Below are positions 56,127-64,000 of a stretch of DNA of 64,000 bases, piece after piece. The position numbers and the translations under genes are program-made. The notes beneath the pieces are model-generated. The model had not been told where the DNA came from. It saw nothing but the letters and a program-made list of their open reading frames with translations, and did no database searches. This DNA comes from Roseobacter sp. SK209-2-6 (lineage in GTDB: Bacteria > Pseudomonadota > Alphaproteobacteria > Rhodobacterales > Rhodobacteraceae), in assembly GCF_000169455.1 (NCBI RefSeq), contig NZ_AAYC01000004.1:186001-250000 (forward strand). The letters are read 5' to 3'. Within the stretch, counting starts at the first letter, position 1. Each line of letters opens with the position of its first letter.

Positions 56127-56211
56127 CCAAGCCCCCTGATGAACATTCGCCCAATTGTGTTCCCGGTCTTGGTCTCTATAAGAGGGGGCGGCATTCGCAG
56201 AGGCAAGTCCC

Positions 56212-56964
56212 ATGGCAGAGAGATCAGACAACACCACCCATTTTGGCTTTGAAACCGTACCCGAGCATGAAAAGGCCGGGCGGGTTCAGGGGGTCTTTAA
56301 TTCGGTGGCCTCGAAATATGACATCATGAATGATGTGATGAGCGTCGGCATTCACCGGATCTGGAAAGATGCGATGATGGATTGGCTGGCGCCGCGCCCG
56401 GGGCAGCGGCTTTTGGATGTGGCCGGCGGCACTGGGGATATCTCCTTCCGCTTTCTGAAACGCGCGGGCTATGGCCATTCCACTGTGCTGGATCTGACTC
56501 GTCCAATGCTGGAAGAGGGCCGGAAACGCGCCGAGGCCGAGCAGATGGCCGAGAGCCTTGATTGGGTGACTGGCGATGCTATGGCACTGCCGTTCAAGGA
56601 CAATACCTTTGACGTCTATACCATCTCTTTTGGCATCCGGAACGTGACCCGCCCGCAAGAAGCCCTGAACGAGGCCTACCGCGTGCTGAAACCCGGTGGT
56701 CGCCTGATGGTGCTGGAGTTCAGCCAGCTACCGAATGAGGGCATGCAAAAGCTCTATGATCTCTACAGCTTCAACGTGATCCCGCGCATGGGGCAGCTCA
56801 TCGCTAATGACTATGACAGCTACCAATATCTGGTGGAATCGATCCGCAATTTCCCGGACCAAGAGACCTTCCTCGGAATGGTGAAAGAGGCGGGTTTTGC
56901 CAATGCCAAGTATCGCAATCTCTCTCTGGGCATCGCTTGCCTGCACTCGGGCTGGAAAATCTGA
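56212..56964 (+). CDS. ubiE: Ubiquinone/menaquinone C-methyltransferase UbiE
   Basis: 250 residues. A SAM-dependent methyltransferase acting on the ubiquinone ring. The SAM-binding motif [20 protein letters not shown] is near residues 64-83, with [20 protein letters not shown] and [20 protein letters not shown] then [20 protein letters not shown], all typical of UbiE. The [20 protein letters not shown] start is also conserved. It is followed 3 bases later by ubiB, its pathway partner. Confidence 0.97.
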   Translation: MAERSDNTTHFGFETVPEHEKAGRVQGVFNSVASKYDIMNDVMSVGIHRIWKDAMMDWLAPRPGQRLLDVAGGTGDISFRFLKRAGYGHSTVLDLTRPMLEEGRKRAEAEQMAESLDWVTGDAMALPFKDNTFDVYTISFGIRNVTRPQEALNEAYRVLKPGGRLMVLEFSQLPNEGMQKLYDLYSFNVIPRMGQLIANDYDSYQYLVESIRNFPDQETFLGMVKEAGFANAKYRNLSLGIACLHSGWKI

Positions 56965-56967
56965 CCG

Positions 56968-58497
56968 ATGCGCGGCCCTCACAATATCATCCGCCTGATC
57001 CGAACCGGCGCCACGTTTGAGCGCACCGGCGCGATGAACCTGGTGCTGGATGCTTTTGAAACACCCAAGCCTCTGCGGATCCTGGCGCATACTTTGGGCT
57101 GGCCCTTCAAGTGGCTGGGCTACAAGGGCGACCCCACAATGCCGCCCGCCACCCGCGCGCTTACCGCGCTGGGGCCTGCCTATATCAAGTTTGGTCAGGT
57201 GCTCTCTACCCGTCCGGATGTGGTTGGCAGCGATCTGGCGCAGCAGCTGCGGGTGTTGCAGGATCAACTGCCGCCCTTCTCTCGCGCTGAAGCCATGGCC
57301 GAGGTGGAGAGAGAGCTGGGTCGACCGATCAATCAGATCTTCTCGGAGTTCAGTGATCCGATTGCTGCTGCCTCCATCGCGCAGGTCCATCGCGCCCGGT
57401 TGGTGGAAACCGGCGAGGATGTAGCGGTCAAGGTATTGCGTCCCGGCATCGAGCGCGCCTTCAACAAAGACGTTGACGCCTTCTACTTTGCCGCCCGCAT
57501 TGCGGATCTCTTTGCTCCGGGCGCCAAACGCCTGCGCCCGATGGAGGTGATCGAGCATTTCGATGGCGTGGTGCAGGGAGAGTTGGATCTGCGCTTGGAA
57601 AGTGCTGCCGCCTCTGAGTTTGCCGCCAATACTGAAGGCGATGCGGGCTTTCAGCTGCCTCAGGTGCGCTGGGCTTACTCAGCGCGCCGGGTGATGACCC
57701 TGGGCTGGGCCGATGGGGTGGCGCTGGGCGACAATGCTGCATTGGATGCGGCTGGCCACGACCGCACAGCGCTGGGCAAAAGGGTGCTCTCGCTGTTCCT
57801 GCAGCATGCGCTGCGCGACGGCTATTTCCATGCCGATATGCACCAGGGCAACCTCAAGGTCGCCGCCAATGGCGATATCATCGCCTATGATTTCGGCATC
57901 ATGGGGCATATCGACGAATACACCCGCCGGGTCTATGCCGAGATCCTCTATGGTTTTATCAAACGCGATTACAAACGCGTGGCGGAGGTGCATTTCGAGG
58001 CTGGTTATGTACCCGCCGACCGTGATGTCGATGAGTTCGCCCGCGCTATCCGCGCCGTAGGGGAGCCGATCTTTGGCATGGACGCCAGCCATATCTCCAT
58101 GGGCAGTCTGCTGAACTACCTCTTTGAAGTGACTGAGCGTTTCGGCATGGAGACCCGTACCGAGCTGATCCTCTTGCAGCGCACCATGGTGGTGGTCGAG
58201 GGCGTCGCCCGTTCGCTGGATCCGCACATCAATATCTGGGAAGCGGCTCAGCCGGTGGTCGAAGACTACATCAAGAAGAGCATCGGCCCGCGAGCTGTGG
58301 CCGCTGACCTCTTGAAAACAGCAAAAGTCCTGGCCCGGTTTGGCCCCAGACTGCCAGCGTTGATGGAGCAAGCGCTCATCGCGCAGGGGCAGGACCCTGC
58401 CGCACAAAAGAAGCCTCGCCGTTCTTGGCGGCGCGCAGCCGCTTTGGGGGCCGCTGCAGGCGCATTGGTGACTCTGCTCCTCACTCAACTGGTTTGA
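56968..58497 (+). CDS. ubiB: Ubiquinone biosynthesis kinase-like protein UbiB
   Basis: 509 residues. An ADCK/UbiB atypical kinase required for ubiquinone synthesis, with ATPase activity at the membrane. The KxGQ motif is in AYIKFGQVLSTRPDVVGSDL (near 71-90). The Ala-rich loop AAASIAQVHRARLVETGEDV, the catalytic DGYFHADMHQGNLKV (near 285-300) and the DFGIMGH metal motif follow. A C-terminal hydrophobic helix (about 488-507) anchors it in the membrane. Operon with ubiE. Confidence 0.95.
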   Translation: MRGPHNIIRLIRTGATFERTGAMNLVLDAFETPKPLRILAHTLGWPFKWLGYKGDPTMPPATRALTALGPAYIKFGQVLSTRPDVVGSDLAQQLRVLQDQLPPFSRAEAMAEVERELGRPINQIFSEFSDPIAAASIAQVHRARLVETGEDVAVKVLRPGIERAFNKDVDAFYFAARIADLFAPGAKRLRPMEVIEHFDGVVQGELDLRLESAAASEFAANTEGDAGFQLPQVRWAYSARRVMTLGWADGVALGDNAALDAAGHDRTALGKRVLSLFLQHALRDGYFHADMHQGNLKVAANGDIIAYDFGIMGHIDEYTRRVYAEILYGFIKRDYKRVAEVHFEAGYVPADRDVDEFARAIRAVGEPIFGMDASHISMGSLLNYLFEVTERFGMETRTELILLQRTMVVVEGVARSLDPHINIWEAAQPVVEDYIKKSIGPRAVAADLLKTAKVLARFGPRLPALMEQALIAQGQDPAAQKKPRRSWRRAAALGAAAGALVTLLLTQLV

Positions 58498-58507
58498 ATT
58501 GTCTTGG

Positions 58508-58538
58508 GAAAGGGGCAGCCAGCAGCTACGCCCCTTTC
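58508..58538 (+). terminator. Hairpin after ubiB
   Basis: GAAAGGGGC (58508-58516) and GCCCCTTTC (58530-58538) are exact inverse complements with a 13-base loop. Only a mixed pyrimidine tract follows. Confidence 0.6.
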
Positions 58539-58566
58539 AGCTTCTTTCAAATATTCTGGGTTAATG

Positions 58567-58596
58567 GCCCTCTAGGGTTCCAGTGGGCCAGAGGGC
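58567..58596 (-). terminator. Hairpin after the thiolase gene
   Basis: GCCCTCT (58567-58573) and AGAGGGC (58590-58596) pair exactly, within the convergent ubiB/thiolase space. No T run is present, so its strength is uncertain. Confidence 0.45.
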
Positions 58597-58631
58597 AAAG
58601 CCCCTCCTCCTCCGTATGTCTTCTTGTGGCT

Positions 58632-59807
58632 TCAGATCCGCTCAATTGCCAGGGCAATGCCCTGACCACCACCGATGCACATGGTGATCAAAGCCTTGGA
58701 GCCGCCGGTGCGCTCCAGCTCATAGAGGGCTTTCAAGGTGATGATCGCGCCTGTGGCGCCCACGGGGTGGCCCAAAGCGATGGCGCCGCCATTGGGGTTT
58801 ACCTTGGTCGGATCCAACCCCAACTCCTTGTTCACCGCCAAGGCCTGGGCGGCAAAGGCCTCGTTGCTTTCGATGACATCAAAGTCACTGGCGCTAAGGC
58901 CGGTTTTGGCCAGCAGGTTCTGAACCGCGGGAACCGGACCAATCCCCATGACCTCCGGCCGCACGCCCGCATGGGCATAGCCCAGAACCCGCGCCTTTGG
59001 TTTCAGACCTGCGTTCTCAGCGGCTTCTGCGCGCGCCAGCACCAGAGCCGCAGCGCCATCATTGATTCCGCTGGCATTGCCGGCGGTGACACGGCCATCC
59101 TTCTGGAACACGGCCCGCAACCCGGATAGCGCCTCCATTGAGGTGCCTTTGGGGTGCTCGTCCACTTCAAAGGGCACCATGTCGCGCTTGACCTTCACCT
59201 CAACCGGGGTGATCTGGCTCTGGAAGTGTCCCGCCTCAATTGCCGCGGCTGCGCGGGTCTGGCTGGCCAGGGCAAAGGCGTCCATCTCTTCGCGGGTGAT
59301 CTCATGCTCGTCAGCGACATTTTCCGCAGTGACCCCCATATGGCCGGTGCCAAAGGGACAGTTGAGCGCGCCCAGCATCATGTCGAGCGATTTCACATCA
59401 CCCATCTTCGCGCCCCAGCGCTGCTGGGTCATGATGAAGGGGCTCTTGGACATATTCTCCGCCCCGCCGGTCAGCGCGTAATCCGCATCTCCCAGCATCA
59501 AGGATTGGATGCCCGACACAATCGCCTGTGCGCCGGAACCGCAGAGACGGTTCACATTCATCGCAGGTGTGCCATTGGGAATACCTGCCTGCATCGCTGC
59601 CACCCGGCTGAGGTACATATCGCGGGGTTCGGTATTGATGACATGGCCAAAGACCACATGACCGATCTGGTCAGGTTCTACCCCCGAACGCTCCATTGCA
59701 GCCTTAGAAGCCGTTGTGGCCAGGTCAATGGGGCTGGTATTGGCCAGGGAACCCCCAAAAGTGCCGATGGCGGTGCGGGCTCCATCCAGGATGACAATCT
59801 CTGACAT
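58632..59807 (-). CDS. Acetyl-CoA C-acetyltransferase (thiolase)
   Basis: 391 residues from ATG 59807, which has GAGGAGAG upstream; the frame is open earlier. Condenses two acetyl-CoA or cleaves acetoacetyl-CoA. The active-site Cys lies in MNVNRLCGSGAQAIVSGIQS (about Cys89), the His in GGAIALGHPVGATGAIITLK and the second Cys in MCIGGGQGIALAI. This layout fits PhaA/AtoB-type and other degradative thiolases; the specific pathway is not shown by the context. It is convergent with ubiB. Confidence 0.9.
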   Translation of the reverse strand: MSEIVILDGARTAIGTFGGSLANTSPIDLATTASKAAMERSGVEPDQIGHVVFGHVINTEPRDMYLSRVAAMQAGIPNGTPAMNVNRLCGSGAQAIVSGIQSLMLGDADYALTGGAENMSKSPFIMTQQRWGAKMGDVKSLDMMLGALNCPFGTGHMGVTAENVADEHEITREEMDAFALASQTRAAAAIEAGHFQSQITPVEVKVKRDMVPFEVDEHPKGTSMEALSGLRAVFQKDGRVTAGNASGINDGAAALVLARAEAAENAGLKPKARVLGYAHAGVRPEVMGIGPVPAVQNLLAKTGLSASDFDVIESNEAFAAQALAVNKELGLDPTKVNPNGGAIALGHPVGATGAIITLKALYELERTGGSKALITMCIGGGQGIALAIERI

Positions 59808-59989
59808 GATCTCTCTCCTCATGTATTGGTTGTCCTCATTATGCAGGCGCAGCATCACCCTGTCTGCCCCTTGACCGCAGGACGTTCCGTCACCGGTAGT
59901 GCATCTGTGATGTCGGTACATGGTAGGGGTGCTGCAATCAAAAGGATGGGGATTTGACAAACGCTCCCTAAAGGCGCAGAGAATCCATC

Positions 59990-60556
59990 ATGACGGAAAA
60001 AACAGACGATATCCTGACATTGCTGCCCGCCCGCCTGAAGGAGGCCCGGCGCGCCCAGGGCCTCAGCCTGGAGGCGGTGGCCAATCTCTCGGGCGTCAGC
60101 CGCTCGATGGTGAGCCAGATCGAGCGCGGCGAAAGCTCTCCCACCATTGCGACGCTCTGGAACCTCACCCGCGCGCTGCAGGTGGATTTTGCCGGCCTTT
60201 TGGAAGATGGCGGCATGAAAGACCGCATCGAAGTGCTGCGCGCCGGAGATGTACCCAAGATCGAGAACATGGGCCAGGGCTGCCGCATCCGTATCCTGTC
60301 ACCCCCGGAAGAGGCCGGCGGCCATGAGGTCTATGACATCCGCTTTGATCAGGGCGGCGCTCTGGTGAGCCAGCCCCATACCCGCGGCGCAATGGAACAG
60401 CTGACGGTGCTGGAGGGCGATATCGAGGTGAGCTCCGGCAATGCCAAGGATACCCTGCAGGCAGGCGACACCGCGCGCTACGCTGCCGATGTCACCCATG
60501 CGATCACTGCGCCCAATGGGCCAGCACGGGTGTTTTTGATCGTGAAGAACGCTTAG
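59990..60556 (+). CDS. XRE family regulator with cupin domain
   Basis: 188 residues. A helix-turn-helix of the lambda-repressor type (LKEARRAQGLSLEAVANLSG with SRSMVSQIERGESSPTIATL, residues 16-55) is followed by a cupin sensor domain (about 110-185: VSQPHTRGAMEQLTVLEGDI, then HAITAPNGPARVFLIVKNA). It lies upstream of kbl-tdh on the same strand with 338 bases between, so it may control threonine use; other candidates include its own gene and the divergent thiolase. Confidence 0.87.
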   Translation: MTEKTDDILTLLPARLKEARRAQGLSLEAVANLSGVSRSMVSQIERGESSPTIATLWNLTRALQVDFAGLLEDGGMKDRIEVLRAGDVPKIENMGQGCRIRILSPPEEAGGHEVYDIRFDQGGALVSQPHTRGAMEQLTVLEGDIEVSSGNAKDTLQAGDTARYAADVTHAITAPNGPARVFLIVKNA

Positions 60557-60894
60557 AGCCGCGCCCTCCGGTAGAAGGCCAGGCAAGATATACGAGGCTT
60601 AACTTATCTTCCTGTCCGCCTGGAGCATATGCGCCAGGCACGCGTCCGTCGGCCCCACGGCGGGCGCCCATTTTTTACCTCCAGTTCCAATTCCCTGCCA
60701 CGTTCTGGGCTGAAAGCCTGGACAGCGCCCGACCCTCCCCACGGGAGGGCGCTTCACGCCCACCCAGGGTCAGGCGCTGCCCTCTGAGAGGTAAATCCAT
60801 CTTCACGGATTTTTTTCCGAAATAGTGAAATCTTCTATTTGGGAATTTCATCCGTTATGGTAGATGCGATTCCACGGATAAGGAGTTTCCCGCC
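60557..60894 (+). promoter_or_regulatory. Leader region of kbl-tdh
   Basis: No gene is seen. AAATCC (60793-60798), an 8-base loop and GGATTT with following T residues (60807-60816) look like a terminator ending any transcript from the XRE gene. AAATAG (60820-60825) and CTATTT (60835-60840) form an inverted repeat shortly before kbl and could be an operator. TAAGGAG precedes the kbl ATG. Confidence 0.5.
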
Positions 60895-62082
60895 ATGAGC
60901 ACTGCATTTCTGAACGACATCTCTGAAACGCTGGCCCAGATTGAGGCTGACGGCCTTTATAAGCGGGAACGAATGATCACCTCCCCGCAGGGGGGCGAGA
61001 TCAAGGTGGGGGACCGCGAGGTCATCAACCTTTGTGCCAACAACTACCTTGGTCTGGCGGATCACCCGGATCTGATTGCCGCTGCACGCGGCGTGATGGA
61101 TGACAAGGGCTTTGGCATGGCCTCGGTCCGCTTCATCTGCGGCACCCAGGACATTCACCGCGAGCTGGAGCAGCGCCTTGCCAAATTCCTGAACAAGGAT
61201 GACGCCATCCTCTTTGCCGCTTGTTTTGACGCCAACGGCGGGCTGTTCGAGCCGCTCCTGGGGCCAGAGGATGCGATTATCTCCGACAGCCTCAACCATG
61301 CGTCCATCATTGACGGGGTGCGGCTCTGCAAGGCCAAGCGCTACCGCTATCTGAACAGCGATATGAGCGATCTGGAGGCCTGGCTGAAACAGGCGCGCGA
61401 AGATGGCGCGCGGCATATCATGATCGCCACCGATGGCGTCTTCTCGATGGATGGCTACCTGGCCAAACTGCCGGAGATCCGCGCCCTTGCGGACAAATAC
61501 GATGCCATTCTGATGGTGGACGACTGCCACGCCACCGGCTTTATGGGGCCGAACGGGGCGGGCACTCCGGATCACTTTGGTGTGGATGCGGATATTCTCA
61601 CCGGGACTTTGGGCAAAGCACTTGGGGGGGCCATCGGCGGTTATATCGCCGGGCCGCAGCCAGTGATCGACCTGCTGCGGCAGCGGGCGCGGCCCTATTT
61701 GTTCTCCAATTCGCTGCCGCCCTCCATTGTTGCCGCCGGGCTGGAGGCCATCCGCCTGGTGGAACAAGGCGCTGATTTGCGCGCCCAGCTGTTTGAGAAC
61801 GCCCGCTACTGGCGGTCCGGGCTGGAAAAACTTGGCTTTGACATCCTGCCGGGGGAACACCCGATCATCCCGGTGATGCTGGGTGAAGCACAGCTGGCGC
61901 AGGACATGGCGGCAAAGCTGTTTGACGAAGGCGTCTATGTTTCAGGCTTCTTCTTCCCGGTGGTGCCGCGCGGCCAGGCCCGCATCCGCACCCAGATGAA
62001 TGCGGCCCTCACCCGCGAAGAACTGGACCGTGCCCTGGCCGCCTTTGGCAAGGTGGGCCGCGAACTGGGGGTGATCTCATGA
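60895..62082 (+). CDS. kbl: Glycine C-acetyltransferase (2-amino-3-ketobutyrate CoA ligase)
   Basis: 395 residues. PLP enzyme that splits 2-amino-3-ketobutyrate with CoA into glycine and acetyl-CoA. Family marks are [71 protein letters not shown] and the Schiff-base Lys in [18 protein letters not shown] near residue 241. GGAG precedes ATG 60895. It overlaps tdh by 4 bases, so the two steps of threonine breakdown are coupled. Confidence 0.97.
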   Translation: MSTAFLNDISETLAQIEADGLYKRERMITSPQGGEIKVGDREVINLCANNYLGLADHPDLIAAARGVMDDKGFGMASVRFICGTQDIHRELEQRLAKFLNKDDAILFAACFDANGGLFEPLLGPEDAIISDSLNHASIIDGVRLCKAKRYRYLNSDMSDLEAWLKQAREDGARHIMIATDGVFSMDGYLAKLPEIRALADKYDAILMVDDCHATGFMGPNGAGTPDHFGVDADILTGTLGKALGGAIGGYIAGPQPVIDLLRQRARPYLFSNSLPPSIVAAGLEAIRLVEQGADLRAQLFENARYWRSGLEKLGFDILPGEHPIIPVMLGEAQLAQDMAAKLFDEGVYVSGFFFPVVPRGQARIRTQMNAALTREELDRALAAFGKVGRELGVIS

Positions 62083-63131
62083 CCAGCTGGGCCAAGCCAA
62101 ACAGCATGAAGGCGCTGGAAAAGAGCCATCCCAAGGAAGGCCTGTGGATGGTGCAGGCGCCGGTGCCGGAGATCGGCCCGGACGAGGTCTTGATCAAAGT
62201 GAACAAGACCGGGATCTGCGGCACTGATATACACATCTGGAACTGGGATGAATGGGCGGCGGGCACGGTGCCGGTGCCGATGATCACCGGTCATGAGTTT
62301 GCCGGTGAAATCGTTGAACTGGGCAAGGATGTGACTGGCCTTTCGATTGGCCAGCGCTGCTCGGGCGAAGGGCATCTGATCGAGCATGACTCGCGCCAGA
62401 GCCGGGCAGGCAAGTTCCACTTGGATCCCGGCACCCGTGGCATTGGCGTCAACGAGCAGGGGGCTTTTGCCCAATATCTGCGGTTGCCGGCCTTCAACGT
62501 GGTGCCCCTGCCCGATGACATCCCGGATGAGATCGGAGCTATCCTCGACCCCTTGGGCAATGCGGTGCATACGGCGCTGAGTTTTGAACTCTTGGGCGAG
62601 GATGTGTTGATCACCGGCGCCGGCCCCATCGGCATAATGGCCGCCGCCGTTGCCCGTCATGCAAGTGCGCGCAATGTGGTGATCACCGATGTGAACCCGG
62701 ACCGGCTAGCGCTGGCGGAAAAGGTTGCGGATGTGCGCACGGTGAATGTCGCCCAGGAAGACCTGAACGACGTGATCTCAGAGCTGGGTATGAGCCAGGG
62801 CTTTGACGTCGGTCTTGAGATGTCCGGCAACCAGGCCGCCTTGGACCAGATGGTTGAGGCCCTGGTGATGGGCGGCAAGATCGCCCTCTTGGGGATCCCG
62901 CCCGGCAAATCACCAGTCGACTGGAGCCGTATCGTGTTCAAAGCCATCACGCTGAAGGGCGTCTATGGACGCGAGATGTTCGAGACCTGGTACAAGATGA
63001 TCGCCATGCTGCAGAACGGGCTGGATGTGAGCCGGGTGATAACCCACCGCTTTGCCGTGAATGAGTTTGAACAGGGTTTTGCAGCGATGAAATCCGGCAG
63101 CAGCGGCAAGGTTGTTTTGGACTGGTCTTGA
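62079..63131 (+). CDS. tdh: L-threonine 3-dehydrogenase
   Basis: 350 residues. Zinc-dependent medium-chain dehydrogenase that oxidises threonine to 2-amino-3-ketobutyrate. The catalytic zinc region [20 protein letters not shown] and [16 protein letters not shown] are intact, and the NAD site is seen as [19 protein letters not shown]. In the structural zinc loop, the four Cys of the E. coli enzyme appear as Glu, Ser, Ser and Asp (segment [17 protein letters not shown]). It forms an operon with kbl, which fixes its role. Confidence 0.93.
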   Translation: MTSWAKPNSMKALEKSHPKEGLWMVQAPVPEIGPDEVLIKVNKTGICGTDIHIWNWDEWAAGTVPVPMITGHEFAGEIVELGKDVTGLSIGQRCSGEGHLIEHDSRQSRAGKFHLDPGTRGIGVNEQGAFAQYLRLPAFNVVPLPDDIPDEIGAILDPLGNAVHTALSFELLGEDVLITGAGPIGIMAAAVARHASARNVVITDVNPDRLALAEKVADVRTVNVAQEDLNDVISELGMSQGFDVGLEMSGNQAALDQMVEALVMGGKIALLGIPPGKSPVDWSRIVFKAITLKGVYGREMFETWYKMIAMLQNGLDVSRVITHRFAVNEFEQGFAAMKSGSSGKVVLDWS

Positions 63132-63432
63132 GGCGCTGAAGCCGGTGCCCCAAAACGCAGGGCCTCTCGATCAGTGAGGGGAAGAGGCTTTGGCGGTGCC
63201 AAATTGGTAGCGCATTAGGACAGGTTTCATCAAAAAATTCGCCCGCCTGGGAAAAGGCGGGCGATTTGCGCCACAAACGTGGCCAGCGGCTAAACATAAG
63301 CCTCACCATCGGGGACCCTTGAAAGTAAAACTGGTTACTGGGCCGCCAACCACAACACCACCATAGGATGAAATTCGTAAACCGCACGACAACAACAGCA
63401 CTCAATCGTTTGTTTTTGCGCTTTTTTCATTC
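63132..63432. other. Intergenic region between tdh and the phosphatase gene
   Basis: No gene is seen. It contains the hairpin listed at 63239-63264. The remainder, up to 63432, shows no clear element apart from AT-rich stretches near 63405-63430. Confidence 0.5.
63239..63264. terminator. Bidirectional terminator after tdh
   Basis: TCGCCCGCCT (63239-63248) and AGGCGGGCGA (63255-63264) form an exact 10-base stem with a 6-base loop, preceded by an A run and followed by TTT. Confidence 0.82.
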
Positions 63433-64000
63433 TTAGGTGGCGGGCGTGAGTGGGTGTCGACCTTCTGCCGTCAGGACCCAGGTTTCGCGCCCCTCAAAGA
63501 CCGCGACCGTCAGTGGTCTCCCATAGCCCGCACCGCTATCGAGGTTGATGCGATTGCCATAGTGGGTTGGTTTTTTCACCGGGGTATGGCCATGCACGAT
63601 CAGTTTTGGGTGCGGATCCGTCACCTGGTGAAAGGCTTGTCTGATCCAGATCAGGTCATTTTCGTTCTGTCTATCAAGCGGCACTCCGGGGCGGATCCCA
63701 GCGTGAACAAAAGCAATTTCCTTGGTTTCGTACATTGGCTTAAGGGACCGTAAGAAGTCCACATGGGCCTCAGGAACCAGAGCCTTGGCCTTTGTGTGCA
63801 GATCTTCCAGCCGGGTACGGTCGGCAAATGTGGCGCCATAGTTGGCAAGCGTATCACTGCCTCCCAGCTTTTCGTGCAGCCAGTGATAGCCAATCAGCAG
63901 ATGTGGGTCATGGCGGGGCACCTCCTCCATGAACCAGGCAAACATGCGGTCGTGATTGCCCAGAAGGGTAATCCAGTCCCGCCCCTCTGCCTGGCCTTCG
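63433..64000 (-). CDS. Metallophosphatase (serine/threonine phosphatase or ApaH-like), cut by the window edge
   Basis: Only the C-terminal ~188 residues are present; the frame continues through the right edge with no start. The GNHDRMF motif lies at the very beginning of the fragment, followed by AFVHAGIRPG and a C-terminal VHGHTPVKKP, the metal-binding set of calcineurin-like phosphatases. The gap between motifs and total size fit the PP1-like bacterial phosphatases and the diadenosine tetraphosphatase group; the N-terminal motif needed to decide is outside. Convergent with kbl-tdh. Confidence 0.88.
   Translation of the reverse strand, partial: EGQAEGRDWITLLGNHDRMFAWFMEEVPRHDPHLLIGYHWLHEKLGGSDTLANYGATFADRTRLEDLHTKAKALVPEAHVDFLRSLKPMYETKEIAFVHAGIRPGVPLDRQNENDLIWIRQAFHQVTDPHPKLIVHGHTPVKKPTHYGNRINLDSGAGYGRPLTVAVFEGRETWVLTAEGRHPLTPAT

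Overview
The window looks like chromosomal DNA of an alphaproteobacterium of the Rhodobacteraceae (Roseobacter-type). The clues are a flagellar cluster with FlaF/FlbT regulators and a short flagellin, a DUF1217 protein, the order rpsT-dnaA-dnaN-recF...gyrB, Hint-domain and HutD proteins, and moderately high GC. The genus cannot be fixed from the sequence alone. No rRNA, tRNA or CRISPR array was seen.

1-12.7 kb: flagellar genes. A long minus-strand operon (flgB-flgC-fliE-fliQ-flgF-flgG-flgA-flgH-fliL) encodes the rod, rings and an export component. It diverges from fliI (export ATPase). A second minus-strand block holds flagellin, flaF, flbT and a DUF1217 protein. A third pair (FlgJ-like rod-binding protein and FlgN-like chaperone) diverges from fliK-flgD (hook length and cap) across a CtrA-like box.

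12.8-26.5 kb: polyamine uptake and catabolism. A minus-strand operon (binding protein, ATPase, two permeases, FAD amine oxidase) diverges from a GntR/FCD regulator. Next come a class III aminotransferase of the putrescine-pyruvate type and a second, differently built polyamine-type ABC transporter. Two promoter regions of the locus share a 10-base motif, which suggests common control.

26.5-43.6 kb: a mixed region. It has a WYL-type regulator and a GST-like gene sharing a perfect operator palindrome, RNase R, a TIGR04282 protein, dapE, a bacterial ionotropic-glutamate-receptor-like channel, a Hint-domain protein, hutD, dapD, a serine/threonine dehydratase with a GntR regulator, a LOG-family protein, rlmN, an IalB-like protein and an L-asparaginase.

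43.6-55.5 kb: replication and repair genes. gyrB, recF, dnaN, dnaA and rpsT all lie on the minus strand. A TetR/flavodoxin-fold reductase pair with three operator copies sits between recF and gyrB, and a decayed IS5-family transposase lies just beyond gyrB. An orphan Imm26-like immunity gene lies between rpsT and an enoyl-CoA hydratase gene, followed by mutM.

55.5-64 kb: an unknown membrane protein, ubiE-ubiB (ubiquinone synthesis), a thiolase, an XRE-cupin regulator, kbl-tdh (threonine to glycine plus acetyl-CoA; Tdh appears to have lost its structural zinc site), and a metallophosphatase cut by the window edge.
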